From assembly GCF_000382425.1 (NCBI RefSeq), contig NZ_KB908301.1:1-64000 (forward strand): a stretch of 64,000 nt of DNA. The letters run 5' to 3'. Each line of letters begins with the position of its first letter. Within the stretch, counting starts at the first letter, position 1. The DNA comes from Empedobacter brevis NBRC 14943 = ATCC 43319 (lineage in GTDB: Bacteria > Bacteroidota > Bacteroidia > Flavobacteriales > Weeksellaceae). This document shows, one piece after another, positions 32,832-41,684 of this stretch. The notes under the pieces were generated by a model. That model was given only the letters and a program-made list of their open reading frames with translations. It did no database searches and was not told the origin of the DNA. Both the position numbers and the translations under genes were made by a program.

Positions 32832-33332
32832 ATGTCAATAGAAAACAACAATGTAGTTTCAGTAAACTACTCATTACATACCATCGAAGCGAATGGTGAA
32901 AAAGTATTTGTAGAACAATCAAATGCACAAGAACCATTAACTTTTTTATTCGGAGCCGGAATGATGATTCCAAAATTTGAGGAAGAATTAAAAGGATTAA
33001 CTATCGGAGAAACAAAATCTTTTGTAATTACTCCGCAAGAAGGATATGGAGAACGCAATGAAGAAGCTGTGGCTCAATTACCTTTAGAAATGTTCAAAGA
33101 ATCCGGATTACCTCCTGTCGGAGCTATTTTACCTTTAACAGATGACGCTGGAAATCAATTCCGTGCATCAGTTGTTGAGGTAACGGATGCTGCAGTAATA
33201 GCAGATTTAAATCCTCCTATGGCTGGGAAAACGTTAGAATTTGAGGTTGAAATCTTAAATGTACGTCCTGCAACAGAAGAAGAGTTGTCTCATGGACATG
33301 CACATGGAGTTGATGGAACTCAAGGTCACTAA
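32832..33332 (+). CDS. slyD: FKBP-type peptidyl-prolyl isomerase, SlyD-like
   Basis: The 166-residue protein is an FKBP domain (VSVNYSLHTIEANGEKVFVE) with a long IF-type insertion (about 70-130: PQEGYGERNEEAVAQLPLEMF), the SlyD arrangement for prolyl isomerase plus chaperone activity. The tail is His-rich (ELSHGHAHGVDGTQGH), as in metal-binding SlyD proteins, suggesting nickel or other metal handling. The core motif FGAGMMIPKFEEELKGLTIGE is intact. It is a single-gene unit followed by a terminator. Confidence 0.9.
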   Translation: MSIENNNVVSVNYSLHTIEANGEKVFVEQSNAQEPLTFLFGAGMMIPKFEEELKGLTIGETKSFVITPQEGYGERNEEAVAQLPLEMFKESGLPPVGAILPLTDDAGNQFRASVVEVTDAAVIADLNPPMAGKTLEFEVEILNVRPATEEELSHGHAHGVDGTQGH

Positions 33333-33343
33333 AAAATATTTTC

Positions 33344-33376
33344 AAAAGGCTATTTCGATAAGAGATGGCCTTTTTT
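33344..33376 (+). terminator. Rho-independent terminator after slyD
   Basis: AAAAGGC (33344-33350) with an imperfect extension pairs with GCCTTTT (33368-33374), T-run to 33376. Confidence 0.75.
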
Positions 33377-33454
33377 GTTTTTAATTGTGAATAAATCATT
33401 AATAAATAGATTAAATCCAAGTTATATTTTTATACCTTCCTCCAACTAAAATCT

Positions 33455-33462
33455 TATCTTTG
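33455..33462 (+). promoter_or_regulatory. Candidate -7 box for purN
   Basis: TATCTTTG matches TAnnTTTG and lies 30 bases before the purN ATG. It gives the second half of the pur genes their own promoter with no aptamer-like leader. Confidence 0.6.
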
Positions 33463-33492
33463 TAAAACAAACAAGATTACTTACAAACAAAC

Positions 33493-34053
33493 ATGAAAAT
33501 AGCTGTATTTGTTTCCGGTGGCGGAACAAATCTTCAAAATATTATTGATGCAGTTGAAGAAGGAACTTTACCAAATGTCGAAATTTCGATGGTAATGGCA
33601 GACCGCGACTGTTATGCAATAGAGCGTTCGTTGGATAAAGATATCCGAACGTATGTGTTAGACCGAAAAACTTTTTCGGAAGATGCTGAACATAATTTAG
33701 AAGGAGAGGAAATCGACTTAATTGTTTTAGCAGGTTTTTTAACCATATTAACGCCGGAATTTACTTCAAAATGGGGTTCAAAAATGATCAATATTCATCC
33801 TGCATTATTACCAAAATTCGGAGGAAAAGGAATGTATGGCGCTAAAGTTCATCAAGCTGTTTTAGAAGCTGGAGAAAAGACATCAGGAGCAACAGTACAT
33901 TATGTAACTGCTGGTGTAGATGAAGGGCAAATCATATGTCAAGGAACTTTTGAGATAGAAGCAGGTGATGAAGTAGCAGATTTACAACGTAAGGTTGCTG
34001 AGGTAGAAAGCAAAATCTATATTCAGGCCATCAAACAAATTAGCGAAGCATAA
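33493..34053 (+). CDS. purN: GAR transformylase (10-formyl-THF dependent)
   Basis: The 186-residue enzyme formylates glycinamide ribonucleotide. The phosphate-binding loop VFVSGGGTNLQNII, the catalytic Asn-His segment INIHPALLPKFGGKGMYG and catalytic Asp in VTAGVDEGQII are present. Length is normal. It is a monocistronic unit with its own -7 box and terminator. Confidence 0.94.
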   Translation: MKIAVFVSGGGTNLQNIIDAVEEGTLPNVEISMVMADRDCYAIERSLDKDIRTYVLDRKTFSEDAEHNLEGEEIDLIVLAGFLTILTPEFTSKWGSKMINIHPALLPKFGGKGMYGAKVHQAVLEAGEKTSGATVHYVTAGVDEGQIICQGTFEIEAGDEVADLQRKVAEVESKIYIQAIKQISEA

Positions 34054-34063
34054 ATAGAAAATG

Positions 34064-34091
34064 CCTCAATGTTTTATACATTGAGGTTTTT
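34064..34091 (+). terminator. Rho-independent terminator after purN
   Basis: CCTCAATG (34064-34071) pairs perfectly with CATTGAGG (34079-34086), followed by T5. Confidence 0.88.
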
Positions 34092-34140
34092 CATTTCCGA
34101 TAATATATAAACAAACAATAAACTTTAAAACTAAAACAAA

Positions 34141-35652
34141 ATGCAAAAACAAGCGCTAATCAGTGTTTCGGACAAGTCGAACTTGTTAGAATTTGCAAAA
34201 TTCTTGGTTGATCAAGATTATAAAATCTTATCAACCGGAGGAACATACAAACATTTACAAGAGAACGGAATTGAAGTGACTGAAGTAAAAGATGTCACTG
34301 GTTTTCCTGAAATTTTAGATGGTCGCGTTAAGTCTTTACATCCAGCAATTCACGGAGGAATAATGGCTCGTCGTTCTGATGAAAACCATATGACAACGAT
34401 TGCTGAACATGGAATTAATCCAATTGATATCGTCATTGTTAACCTTTACCCTTTCTTTGAAAAGATGAACACGGGGCTTTCTGAAGCAGAAATGATTGAA
34501 TTTATTGACATAGGAGGACCTTCAATGTTACGCTCTTCCGCAAAGAACTTTTATGATGTAACTGTTGTAACTGATGTCAACGATTATGAAGTTGTGATGA
34601 ATGAAATTCGCGAGAATGGATCAACTACAATCGAAACACGTAAATTATGCGCGGGTAAAGTATTTAATTTAACTTCTGCTTATGATGCAGCAATTTCAAC
34701 TTATCTTTTAGATGAAGATTTTCCTCAATTTTTAGAATCTTCTTATGAAAAAGTAATGGATTTGCGTTATGGAGAAAATCCACATCAAAAAGCAGCTTAT
34801 TACGTAGATAAAACGAAAAACGGAGCAATGAAAGATTTCGAATATTTACAAGGGAAAGAACTTTCTTTCAATAATATTCGTGACATGGATTTAGCTTACA
34901 AAGTAGTTTCAGAATTTGAAGAAACAACTTGTTGTGCAGTTAAGCATTCAACGCCTTGTGGAGTGGCAATAGGAGAAAATGTTTTGGAAGCTTATGAAAA
35001 AGCTTACGAGTGTGATCCAATGTCAATTTTCGGTGGAATTATTGCTTTCAATAGAGAAGTAGATGGGAAAACGGCTGTTGAATTGAACAAAATTTTCTTA
35101 GAAATTATCATTGCTCCCTCTTTTACTGAGCAGGCTCTAGAGATTTTTAAACAAAAGAAAAACTTGCGTATTATTAAAGTGAAAAATCCCGTTTCGGATA
35201 AAGTAACGTACGTAAAAGTTGATGGAGGATTAATTGTTCAATCGACAGATAACCAATTTTCAACAGATCTTAAAGTTGTAACAAATACTCAACCAACAGA
35301 TCGTCAAATGACAGATTTAGTTTTTGCTCAAAAAATCGTCAAATGGGTAAAATCTAATGCGATTGTGGTTGCGACAAATGGCCAAGCTTATGGAATCGGT
35401 GGTGGACAAACCAATCGTATTTGGGCAGCTCAACAAGCAGTTGCACGTGCAAAAGAGAAAGTAGAAGAAGATTTAGTATTGGCTTCGGATGCATTTTTCC
35501 CTTTCCGTGACGTGGCAGATTTTGCAGCCGAGAATGGAATAAAAGCAATTATTCAGCCAGGAGGATCAATCAAAGATCAGGAGTCGATAGATGCTTGTGA
35601 TGAACGTGGGATTCCTATGGTTTTCACAGGTATGAGACATTTTATGCACTAA
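34141..35652 (+). CDS. purH: Bifunctional AICAR formyltransferase/IMP cyclohydrolase
   Basis: The 503-residue two-domain enzyme performs the last two steps to IMP. The N-terminal MGS-like IMPCHase domain includes [28 protein letters not shown] and [17 protein letters not shown]. The AICAR transformylase domain includes [29 protein letters not shown] and SDAFFPFRD. It is complete, and purD follows 81 bases later. Confidence 0.95.
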   Translation: MQKQALISVSDKSNLLEFAKFLVDQDYKILSTGGTYKHLQENGIEVTEVKDVTGFPEILDGRVKSLHPAIHGGIMARRSDENHMTTIAEHGINPIDIVIVNLYPFFEKMNTGLSEAEMIEFIDIGGPSMLRSSAKNFYDVTVVTDVNDYEVVMNEIRENGSTTIETRKLCAGKVFNLTSAYDAAISTYLLDEDFPQFLESSYEKVMDLRYGENPHQKAAYYVDKTKNGAMKDFEYLQGKELSFNNIRDMDLAYKVVSEFEETTCCAVKHSTPCGVAIGENVLEAYEKAYECDPMSIFGGIIAFNREVDGKTAVELNKIFLEIIIAPSFTEQALEIFKQKKNLRIIKVKNPVSDKVTYVKVDGGLIVQSTDNQFSTDLKVVTNTQPTDRQMTDLVFAQKIVKWVKSNAIVVATNGQAYGIGGGQTNRIWAAQQAVARAKEKVEEDLVLASDAFFPFRDVADFAAENGIKAIIQPGGSIKDQESIDACDERGIPMVFTGMRHFMH

Positions 35653-35733
35653 AAATCAAGAGATAGGTTTGAGGTTATGAGTTGAAAAATAATTCATAAC
35701 TTCAAAATTATTTTAATAATTTAAACAATACGA
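35653..35733 (+). other. Short inverted repeat in the purH-purD spacer
   Basis: GTTATGA (about 35673) pairs with TCATAAC (about 35695) in an A/T-rich spacer. It lacks a T-tract. The sequence style resembles the flanks of the IVS-like element upstream of purM, so it may be a degenerate intergenic repeat. Confidence 0.35.
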
Positions 35734-37017
35734 ATGAATAATATATCCCAAAACTCAAAACTCAAAACTCAAATTCTCATTATCGGTTCTGGTGGTCGTG
35801 AACACGCTATCGGTTGGAAATTTGCTGAAGATTTCAAACAAAAAGGACAAGATTTGGAATTATTTTTTATTCCAGGGAATGGAGGAACGGCTCAAATAGG
35901 GACAAATGTTTCTGTTTCGTCGATTGAAGACATGAAAGATTTTGCAAAAGAAAATAAAATTGATTTAACTTTTGTAGGCCCTGAAGCTGAATTATCAGAG
36001 GGAATCGTTGACATTTTCCAAAAAGAAAATCTAAAGGTTTTTGGTCCTCATAAATCTGCAGCGCAATTAGAAGCTTCCAAAGCTTTTGCGAAAGATTTTA
36101 TGGATAAATATGGTGTAAAAACAGCAAAATACAAGAATTTTCAAGGACCTATGCTGGCGATTGATTATTTGAAAGAACAAGAGTATCCTATTGTTGTAAA
36201 AGCTTCAGGTTTAGCAGCAGGAAAAGGAGTCATTATTTGCCAGGATTTCGAAGAAGCAAAGCAAGCCGTATTGGAAATCATGGAAGATAAAACTTTTGGT
36301 GATGCTGGAAACGAAGTGGTTATTGAAGAATATTTAGAAGGTTTTGAAGCGTCTATTTTATCTTTTTTTAATGGAAAAAAAATTGTTCCGTTTGTTCCAG
36401 CAAAAGACCATAAGAAGATAGGTGAAGGAGAAACTGGTTTGAATACCGGTGGAATGGGAGTGATAGCTCCAAATCCGTTATTCACTGAAGAACATTTCAA
36501 AATGTTTGAAGAAGAAATTATGGAACCTACTAAATGTGGGTTAATCAAGGAAGGGTTAGAATTCTCGGGCGTAATTTTCTTTGGACTAATGATAACAACG
36601 AAAGGAGTTTATTTGTTAGAATATAATCTTCGTATGGGAGATCCGGAAACACAAACGACTTTACCTTTATTGGAAAACGATTTATTCGAAGTAGTGGATA
36701 AGACGATTAAAGGTGAAGATTTTGAGTTGAGTTTCAAAAATCAACATGCGTGTTGCGTCGTGATGGTTTCAGGAGGATATCCTGGAAATTACGACAAAGG
36801 TTTCGAAATTCGCGGACTAGAAAATGTTACTTGTCCTAACTTTATAGCCGGAGCTATGTTATCAGGAGACGAAATGGTAACTTCGGGTGGTCGTGTTATT
36901 AATATAGTCGGATTGGGAAATACATTAGATGAAGCGCGTGAAAAAGCGTATGAAAACATCAAGAAAGTACATTTCGATTACGAATATTACCGTAATGATA
37001 TCGGAGTCATCCAATAA
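35734..37017 (+). CDS. purD: GAR synthetase (phosphoribosylamine-glycine ligase)
   Basis: The 427-residue ATP-grasp enzyme. ILIIGSGGREHAIGWKF is the N-domain signature, GPEAELSEGIVD follows, and the ATP-grasp core has VVKASGLAAGKGVIIC, EEYLEGFEASILSFF, TGGMGVIAPNP and NLRMGDPETQ. The true family start is normally just before ILIIG; here ATG 35734 adds a 13-residue leader (MNNISQNSKLKTQ) translated from a 7-bp tandem repeat. It ends the purN-purH-purD part of the cluster. Confidence 0.94.
   Translation: MNNISQNSKLKTQILIIGSGGREHAIGWKFAEDFKQKGQDLELFFIPGNGGTAQIGTNVSVSSIEDMKDFAKENKIDLTFVGPEAELSEGIVDIFQKENLKVFGPHKSAAQLEASKAFAKDFMDKYGVKTAKYKNFQGPMLAIDYLKEQEYPIVVKASGLAAGKGVIICQDFEEAKQAVLEIMEDKTFGDAGNEVVIEEYLEGFEASILSFFNGKKIVPFVPAKDHKKIGEGETGLNTGGMGVIAPNPLFTEEHFKMFEEEIMEPTKCGLIKEGLEFSGVIFFGLMITTKGVYLLEYNLRMGDPETQTTLPLLENDLFEVVDKTIKGEDFELSFKNQHACCVVMVSGGYPGNYDKGFEIRGLENVTCPNFIAGAMLSGDEMVTSGGRVINIVGLGNTLDEAREKAYENIKKVHFDYEYYRNDIGVIQ
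35750..35770 (+). repeat. Three tandem AAAACTC units at the purD 5' end
   Basis: Perfect copies lie at 35750-35756, 35757-35763 and 35764-35770. The unit is 7 bp, so gain or loss of one copy would shift the purD frame relative to ATG 35734. Confidence 0.8.
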
Positions 37018-37037
37018 AAATTTCAGTTTATATAAAT

Positions 37038-37067
37038 AAAAAATAGGTTCCATAGAACCTATTTTTT
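37038..37067. terminator. Bidirectional terminator between purD and a convergent gene
   Basis: AATAGGTTC (37042-37050) pairs with GAACCTATT (37055-37063), with A-tract before and T-tract after, so it can stop both purD and the minus-strand gene. Confidence 0.85.
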
Positions 37068-37069
37068 AT

Positions 37070-37456
37070 TTATTCTGAAAATTCGATGTGATAAACATCG
37101 CTTTTATTTCGTTTTATTTTTCTGTATTCAAATCCACCGGCTTGCGGAATAATTTCGACTAAATCAAATGATTTACAACTTTTTGGTAAACCATTAAAAA
37201 TTAATGTAAAGTAAAGAGAAGACCCTTCTTCAATATAAGTCCAATTCGGATACATGGTAATTCCTTCTACAAAGACCAATTGACAACGTTTTCTGGATTG
37301 ATTATCAATAATAAAAGTTGAAGGCCAAATACGTGCTGCATTCGCATACTCGTCCGCATTCATACAACAATGTATAATGACTTGACTTTCTTCTTCTATA
37401 GTTGTTAACAGTTCAGAATCAATATAAATTTTTTCTTTAGGAATTGTCATATTCAT
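37070..37456 (-). CDS. Conserved-looking hypothetical protein
   Basis: From ATG 37456 ([17 protein letters not shown]) the product is 128 residues, mixed alpha/beta, with two adjacent Cys (IIHCCMNADEY) and LYFTLIFNGLPKSCKSFDLVEII. I recognise no named family; its style suggests a small soluble beta-barrel-like protein of Flavobacteria. The ATG overlaps the stop of the VF530 gene by 1 base (TAATG), implying coupled translation. Confidence 0.65.
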   Translation of the reverse strand: MNMTIPKEKIYIDSELLTTIEEESQVIIHCCMNADEYANAARIWPSTFIIDNQSRKRCQLVFVEGITMYPNWTYIEEGSSLYFTLIFNGLPKSCKSFDLVEIIPQAGGFEYRKIKRNKSDVYHIEFSE

Positions 37457-37677
37457 TATTTTGCAATTTTTTTGATATACAATTCTTCCACTTTTTTCCG
37501 GGCCCAATCCGTTTTTCTAAGAAATTTCAAAGATGATTTCAAGCTTGGATTATCATTAAAACATCTGATATTGATTTGATTTCCCAAACCTTCCCAACCA
37601 CCATAATAAATCACCAATTCTTCGATAATATCATCTAATCGTTTTCCGTGTAATGGATTATTTTTTTGACTTTCCAT
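37456..37677 (-). CDS. VF530-family DNA-binding protein (DUF2132)
   Basis: The 73-residue protein matches the VF530 fold: [30 protein letters not shown], then [33 protein letters not shown]. All conserved blocks (PLHG, YGW-like turn, CF, P-S-KFLR-T-WAR) are present. The family is a small helical domain with reported DNA-binding ability; its cellular role is unclear. It is first in a two-gene operon. Confidence 0.85.
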   Translation of the reverse strand: MESQKNNPLHGKRLDDIIEELVIYYGGWEGLGNQINIRCFNDNPSLKSSLKFLRKTDWARKKVEELYIKKIAK

Positions 37678-37717
37678 TCTGCAAAATTACGAAAATGTTT
37701 TGGTGATATTGATGAGA

Positions 37718-38662
37718 TTAATACTCATATTTTTTTTCCAGTTGCTCCGCTAACTTGAGAATATCATTTACGCGAGCCAATTGTTCAATCCAATGAGTAG
37801 GAATTGTCTCTGTTCCATAAAAAATACCAGCGATGCCTCCTGCAATACAGGCAATTGTGTCAGTGTCATGTCCTAAGTTTACAGCTTTCAAAACACAATC
37901 TTTATATGAGCTGGTATGCAATAAACACCAAATAGATGCTTCTAAACTGTGAATAACATAACCAGTAGACTGAATTTCATTGTGAGTCAAATCAATTAAT
38001 TGACCACTTAAAATTCGTTCAAAATAAGGAAACTCATTCTTATACAATTCATTTTCTTCTAAAAATAATTTTAACCAGAAATTTGTATTCAAATATGCTT
38101 CTTCGAGATTTTCTGCATCCAATACATTTAAAGCAAATTCAATGTAATAAATGCAAGCCAATACCGATCGATTGTGTGCATGTGTAATAGAAGAAACTTC
38201 TTTTACGATTTCGCAACGTTCATCAATTGATAAATCTTTTGTAAAGACTGCTAAAGGTAAAATCCGCATCAATGCTCCATTTCCATTATCAGATTCATCT
38301 TTTGAACCTGCTTCGATAGGATTTTTTACGACACGTAAACGGTTAATTGCTTTTCGTGTAGCAATTCCAACATCAAAAACTTCTCCGTCCGCTGTCCAGT
38401 ACCCTTCGTGCATCCACATCTGAAATTTTTCTCCAATATCATTGACATCGTATCCATTGCAAAGTGATTCGACTAAACAAAACATCATCGAACTGTCATC
38501 AGAAAAAGTTCCGGGAGGCATATTGTAAGTCCCGTAACCAATCATATCTGTCACAGGATTTATTTGTAATTCCTGCCTGCTTTTAAATTCAACAGGAACA
38601 CCTAAAGCATCACCAACGGCAGAACCGATTAATATATTTTTTGAAAAATTTCGTCTATTCAT
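37718..38662 (-). CDS. ADP-ribosylglycohydrolase family protein (DraG-like)
   Basis: The 314-residue all-helical hydrolase carries the metal-binding acidic clusters: IGSAVGDALGVPVEF, FSDDSSMMFCLVE (usually DDT, here DDS) and GHDTDTIACIAGGIAG. The family removes ADP-ribose from modified proteins or small molecules. The substrate is not known here. It is a single-gene unit whose upstream region (38663-38870) also serves cbpA on the other strand. Confidence 0.85.
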   Translation of the reverse strand: MNRRNFSKNILIGSAVGDALGVPVEFKSRQELQINPVTDMIGYGTYNMPPGTFSDDSSMMFCLVESLCNGYDVNDIGEKFQMWMHEGYWTADGEVFDVGIATRKAINRLRVVKNPIEAGSKDESDNGNGALMRILPLAVFTKDLSIDERCEIVKEVSSITHAHNRSVLACIYYIEFALNVLDAENLEEAYLNTNFWLKLFLEENELYKNEFPYFERILSGQLIDLTHNEIQSTGYVIHSLEASIWCLLHTSSYKDCVLKAVNLGHDTDTIACIAGGIAGIFYGTETIPTHWIEQLARVNDILKLAEQLEKKYEY

Positions 38663-38870
38663 CTTCTAGTTTTATAAATGAAAAATACTTGTTTTTTTTG
38701 AATATTTACAAATTAATTTCAATGTTTTATGAATTAATCATAATAAATTTATTTATGAAAGATTGAATATTTAAAAAAACACAAAAATAAGAAAGTCTAA
38801 GCCGTATTGTCAGTTGTAGTAAAATTGGAACTGATTTTGATTAAATTAGGAGGAAAACTTATAAATTACT

Positions 38871-39758
38871 ATGGCTTTTATAGATTATTATACAACATTA
38901 GGTCTGCAAAAGACTGCAACACAAGATGAGATAAAAAAAGCTTATCGGAAATTGGCTCGTAAGTATCACCCGGATCTTAATCCAAATAATGAGGAAGCTG
39001 CTCAAAAATTTAAGGAATTAAATGAAGCGAACGAAGTGTTAAGCGATTCGGAAAAACGTAAAAAATATGATAAGTACGGAGAGAATTGGCAACATGGAGA
39101 AGAATATGAGAAAGCTCGTCAACAGCAGCAACATTATCAATATAATGATGTTAACGGAGCAGAAGGTTTTGATGATTTTGATGGGTATTCAGATTTTTTT
39201 AGTTCAATGTTTGGACGTGAAGGAAGAAGTCGCTCAACGGGATATAAAGGACAGGATGTAAATGCCAGTTTGACACTGAACTTAACAGACACGTTAACAT
39301 CACATCAACAAACTTTTACAGTAAATGGGAAGAATATTCGAATTACAATTCCTGCAGGTGTAGAAGACGGACAAACGATTAAGATAAAAGGTCACGGAGG
39401 AAAAGGATACAACAATGGCCCTAATGGAGATTTGTATATTACCTTTCATATTGAGAATAATACAAAATTTGAAGTGAACGGAGCAGATTTGTCGACAACA
39501 GTTGAGATTGATTTATATGACTCGATTTTAGGTGGTGAAGCGATGATTGATACGCTTTCTGGAAAAGTAAAAGTTCCGATTAAAGAAGGAACAGAAAACA
39601 ATAAAAAGGTAAAATTGAAAGGAAAAGGTTTACCCATTTATAAGAAAGACAACCAATTTGGAGATTTGTATGTCACTTTTTCGGTAAAAATACCAACGAA
39701 TTTATCTGCCGAAGAAAAAGAGTTATTCGAGAAATTACGTTCAATTAAAAAAGCTTAA
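38871..39758 (+). CDS. cbpA: DnaJ-family co-chaperone CbpA
   Basis: The 295-residue protein has an N-terminal J domain ([23 protein letters not shown] triad near residues 33-35), a Gly/Phe-poor acidic linker and two DnaJ C-terminal beta domains ([37 protein letters not shown]), without the zinc finger. This is the CbpA layout. It stimulates Hsp70 ATPase and may bind DNA. An unusual AGGAGG (38848-38853) lies 17 bases before the ATG. The cbpM gene follows after 4 bases. Confidence 0.9.
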   Translation: MAFIDYYTTLGLQKTATQDEIKKAYRKLARKYHPDLNPNNEEAAQKFKELNEANEVLSDSEKRKKYDKYGENWQHGEEYEKARQQQQHYQYNDVNGAEGFDDFDGYSDFFSSMFGREGRSRSTGYKGQDVNASLTLNLTDTLTSHQQTFTVNGKNIRITIPAGVEDGQTIKIKGHGGKGYNNGPNGDLYITFHIENNTKFEVNGADLSTTVEIDLYDSILGGEAMIDTLSGKVKVPIKEGTENNKKVKLKGKGLPIYKKDNQFGDLYVTFSVKIPTNLSAEEKELFEKLRSIKKA

Positions 39759-39762
39759 AACC

Positions 39763-40020
39763 ATGAAAAATATAACGATATCAGTTGTTCAGTATTGTCA
39801 ATATCATCAGATTGAACCTCAGTTTGTAATCGATTTGTATAAAAATGATTTGGTTGTTTTGCATGAACATAACCAAGAATATTTTATTGAAGAAGATGAT
39901 TTAAAATTAATTGAGCGGTTTATTCAATTTCACTACGAATTAGGGGTAAATTTAGAGGGATTAGAAGTGATTCATCATTTGTTGAAACAGATTGAAACAT
40001 TACAAAAACAACGAAAATAA
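39763..40020 (+). CDS. cbpM: Chaperone modulator CbpM
   Basis: The 85-residue MerR-like helical protein (ISVVQYCQYHQIEPQFVIDL, then YFIEEDDLKLIERFIQFHYELGVNLEGLEVI with a C-terminal coil) fits CbpM, a specific inhibitor of CbpA J-domain activity. The immediate downstream position after cbpA, 4 bases apart, is the diagnostic context. Confidence 0.87.
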   Translation: MKNITISVVQYCQYHQIEPQFVIDLYKNDLVVLHEHNQEYFIEEDDLKLIERFIQFHYELGVNLEGLEVIHHLLKQIETLQKQRK

Positions 40021-40033
40021 ACGAAATCAAAAA

Positions 40034-40071
40034 CAACCTTTGCTGAAAAATGCAAAGGTTGTCTTATTTTT
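40034..40071 (+). terminator. Rho-independent terminator after cbpM
   Basis: CAACCTTTGC (40034-40043) pairs perfectly with GCAAAGGTTG (40052-40061), followed by TCTTATTTTT. The T-rich tail contains the -7 box of the next gene. Confidence 0.85.
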
Positions 40072-40072
40072 G
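40065..40072 (+). promoter_or_regulatory. Candidate -7 box for rlmF, overlapping the cbpM terminator
   Basis: TATTTTTG matches TAnnTTTG. A TTTG at 40039-40042, inside the hairpin arm, is a -33 candidate with 22-bp spacing. The ATG is 16 bases downstream. Confidence 0.5.
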
Positions 40073-40087
40073 CATAAATAGTTTTGT

Positions 40088-41002
40088 ATGGATACTCCCG
40101 AAAAGAAGAGTAAATTGAAAAAATTACATTCGCGCAACCGTCATTTAGCGCCTTATAATTTCGAAAAATTGTGCGCTGTTTATCCGCCACTTTCTAAATA
40201 TATTAAACCGAATAAAGAGAATGAACCAACAATCAATTTTTCTGATAGAGATGCTGTAAAAGCATTAAATAAAGCTTTGCTAAAAACCTATTATGATATT
40301 GATTATTGGGAATTGCCAAAAGATAATCTGTGTCCGCCAATTCCTGGTAGAGCCGATTATATCCATTATGTTGCGGACATTTTGGGAGAAAGTTATGATG
40401 GTGTAATTCCAAGAGGAAAAGAAGTGAAAGTACTGGATGTTGGTGTTGGTGCGAACTGTATTTATCCGATTATTGGAAACTATGAGTACGACTGGAATTT
40501 TGTTGGAGCAGAATTGGATTACGCATCTTTTAAAAATGCAGAAGAAATCGTGAAGAAAAATGCACGATTACGCAATAAAGTTGAGATTAGAATGCAATTT
40601 AATCCAAACAATATTTTCAAAAATATTATTAAACAAGGTGAAAAGTTTGATATTACAATTTGTAATCCACCTTTTTTCAGATCAAATCAAGAGGTGATGG
40701 AACAGACAATGCGTAAGCTGAAAAACTTGGGCCAAAAAACGGATCAAAAACCTGTTCAAAACTTTGGAGGAAACAATTCAGAGCTATGGTGCAGAGGTGG
40801 AGAACGTTTATTCATTACCAAGATGATAAAGGAAAGTGCAGAGTACAAACATCAGGTAAAATGGTTTACGACTTTGGTCTCGAAAAAAGAAAATGTTCGA
40901 ATACTGGAGGGGATTTTGAAACGTGAAAAAGTAAGAGATTATCGAATTGTCAATATGCAACAAGGAAATAAAATATCGCGCTTATTGGTTTGGAGATTTT
41001 AA
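40088..41002 (+). CDS. rlmF: 23S rRNA (adenine-1618-N6)-methyltransferase
   Basis: The 304-residue SAM-dependent enzyme has the RlmF-specific start (LHSRNRHLAPYNFEKLCAVYP), IPGRADYIHYVADIL, SAM-binding VLDVGVGANCIYPI and the N6-methylase catalytic motif ICNPPFF. It methylates A1618 of 23S rRNA in E. coli. Length matches the family (about 300). Monocistronic. Confidence 0.92.
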   Translation: MDTPEKKSKLKKLHSRNRHLAPYNFEKLCAVYPPLSKYIKPNKENEPTINFSDRDAVKALNKALLKTYYDIDYWELPKDNLCPPIPGRADYIHYVADILGESYDGVIPRGKEVKVLDVGVGANCIYPIIGNYEYDWNFVGAELDYASFKNAEEIVKKNARLRNKVEIRMQFNPNNIFKNIIKQGEKFDITICNPPFFRSNQEVMEQTMRKLKNLGQKTDQKPVQNFGGNNSELWCRGGERLFITKMIKESAEYKHQVKWFTTLVSKKENVRILEGILKREKVRDYRIVNMQQGNKISRLLVWRF

Positions 41003-41116
41003 TAACTTCATCTCAAAAATGATGAATCATTTTATTTAAAATTATTCCAAATTTATCTGAGTTGATCTTTCAATTTGATTATTGTTTTACCTTGTGTAGG
41101 CAAATAATAACACAAA

Positions 41117-41611
41117 ATGAAGACAAGTAAAATTATAGCTTCGTTAGGAGCTCTGGCATTGATGTTTAGTATTTTTTCGTTCACAACTTCTCGTCAAATT
41201 GATGCGGGAAAAGAAATTTCAAATTCACAGTGGAAAAATCTAAAGGTTCTTCCTCAAACGATTTCAGAAGATAGTTTAAAAGGTTTGATGCGCGGGTACA
41301 ATGCAGCATTAGGAGTAAAATGTAATTTTTGCCATGCTGAGAATCCTGAAACAAACAAGATAGATTTCTCTAGTGATGCAAAAAAAGAGAAAGAATTTGC
41401 ACGTCATATGATTGTGATGACACGTGAGATTAATGCAAAGAATTTCAATTGGGAGAATGCAAAAAATCCTGAGATGATAAATGTTGTAACTTGTGTAATG
41501 TGTCATAGAGGAAATGAAAGTCCAACAGAATCATTAAAGCAAACGACTGAAATAAAAAGTATTGCTGAAGTTACTAAGCCATTGAAGGAAGCAACGAAGA
41601 AATCAAAATAA
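41117..41611 (+). CDS. Secreted/periplasmic c-type cytochrome
   Basis: The 164-residue protein has an N-terminal export signal (KIIASLGALALMFSIFSF) and two CxxCH haem sites, KCNFCHAENPET and TCVMCHRG, with a conserved Met in between (RHMIVMTREINAKNF). The arrangement resembles the photosynthetic-reaction-centre cytochrome c family domain widespread in Bacteroidota. Probable periplasmic electron carrier; partner unknown. Terminated by its own hairpin. Confidence 0.85.
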   Translation: MKTSKIIASLGALALMFSIFSFTTSRQIDAGKEISNSQWKNLKVLPQTISEDSLKGLMRGYNAALGVKCNFCHAENPETNKIDFSSDAKKEKEFARHMIVMTREINAKNFNWENAKNPEMINVVTCVMCHRGNESPTESLKQTTEIKSIAEVTKPLKEATKKSK

Positions 41612-41629
41612 AAAATATTTTATGTATAA

Positions 41630-41656
41630 AACTCCTCCGATAGAGGAGTTTTTTTA
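41630..41656 (+). terminator. Rho-independent terminator after the cytochrome gene
   Basis: AACTCCTC (41630-41637) pairs with GAGGAGTT (41643-41650), followed by a T7 run. Confidence 0.88.
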
Positions 41657-41684
41657 TTACCTTGTTTTTAATTAATCACGACAC

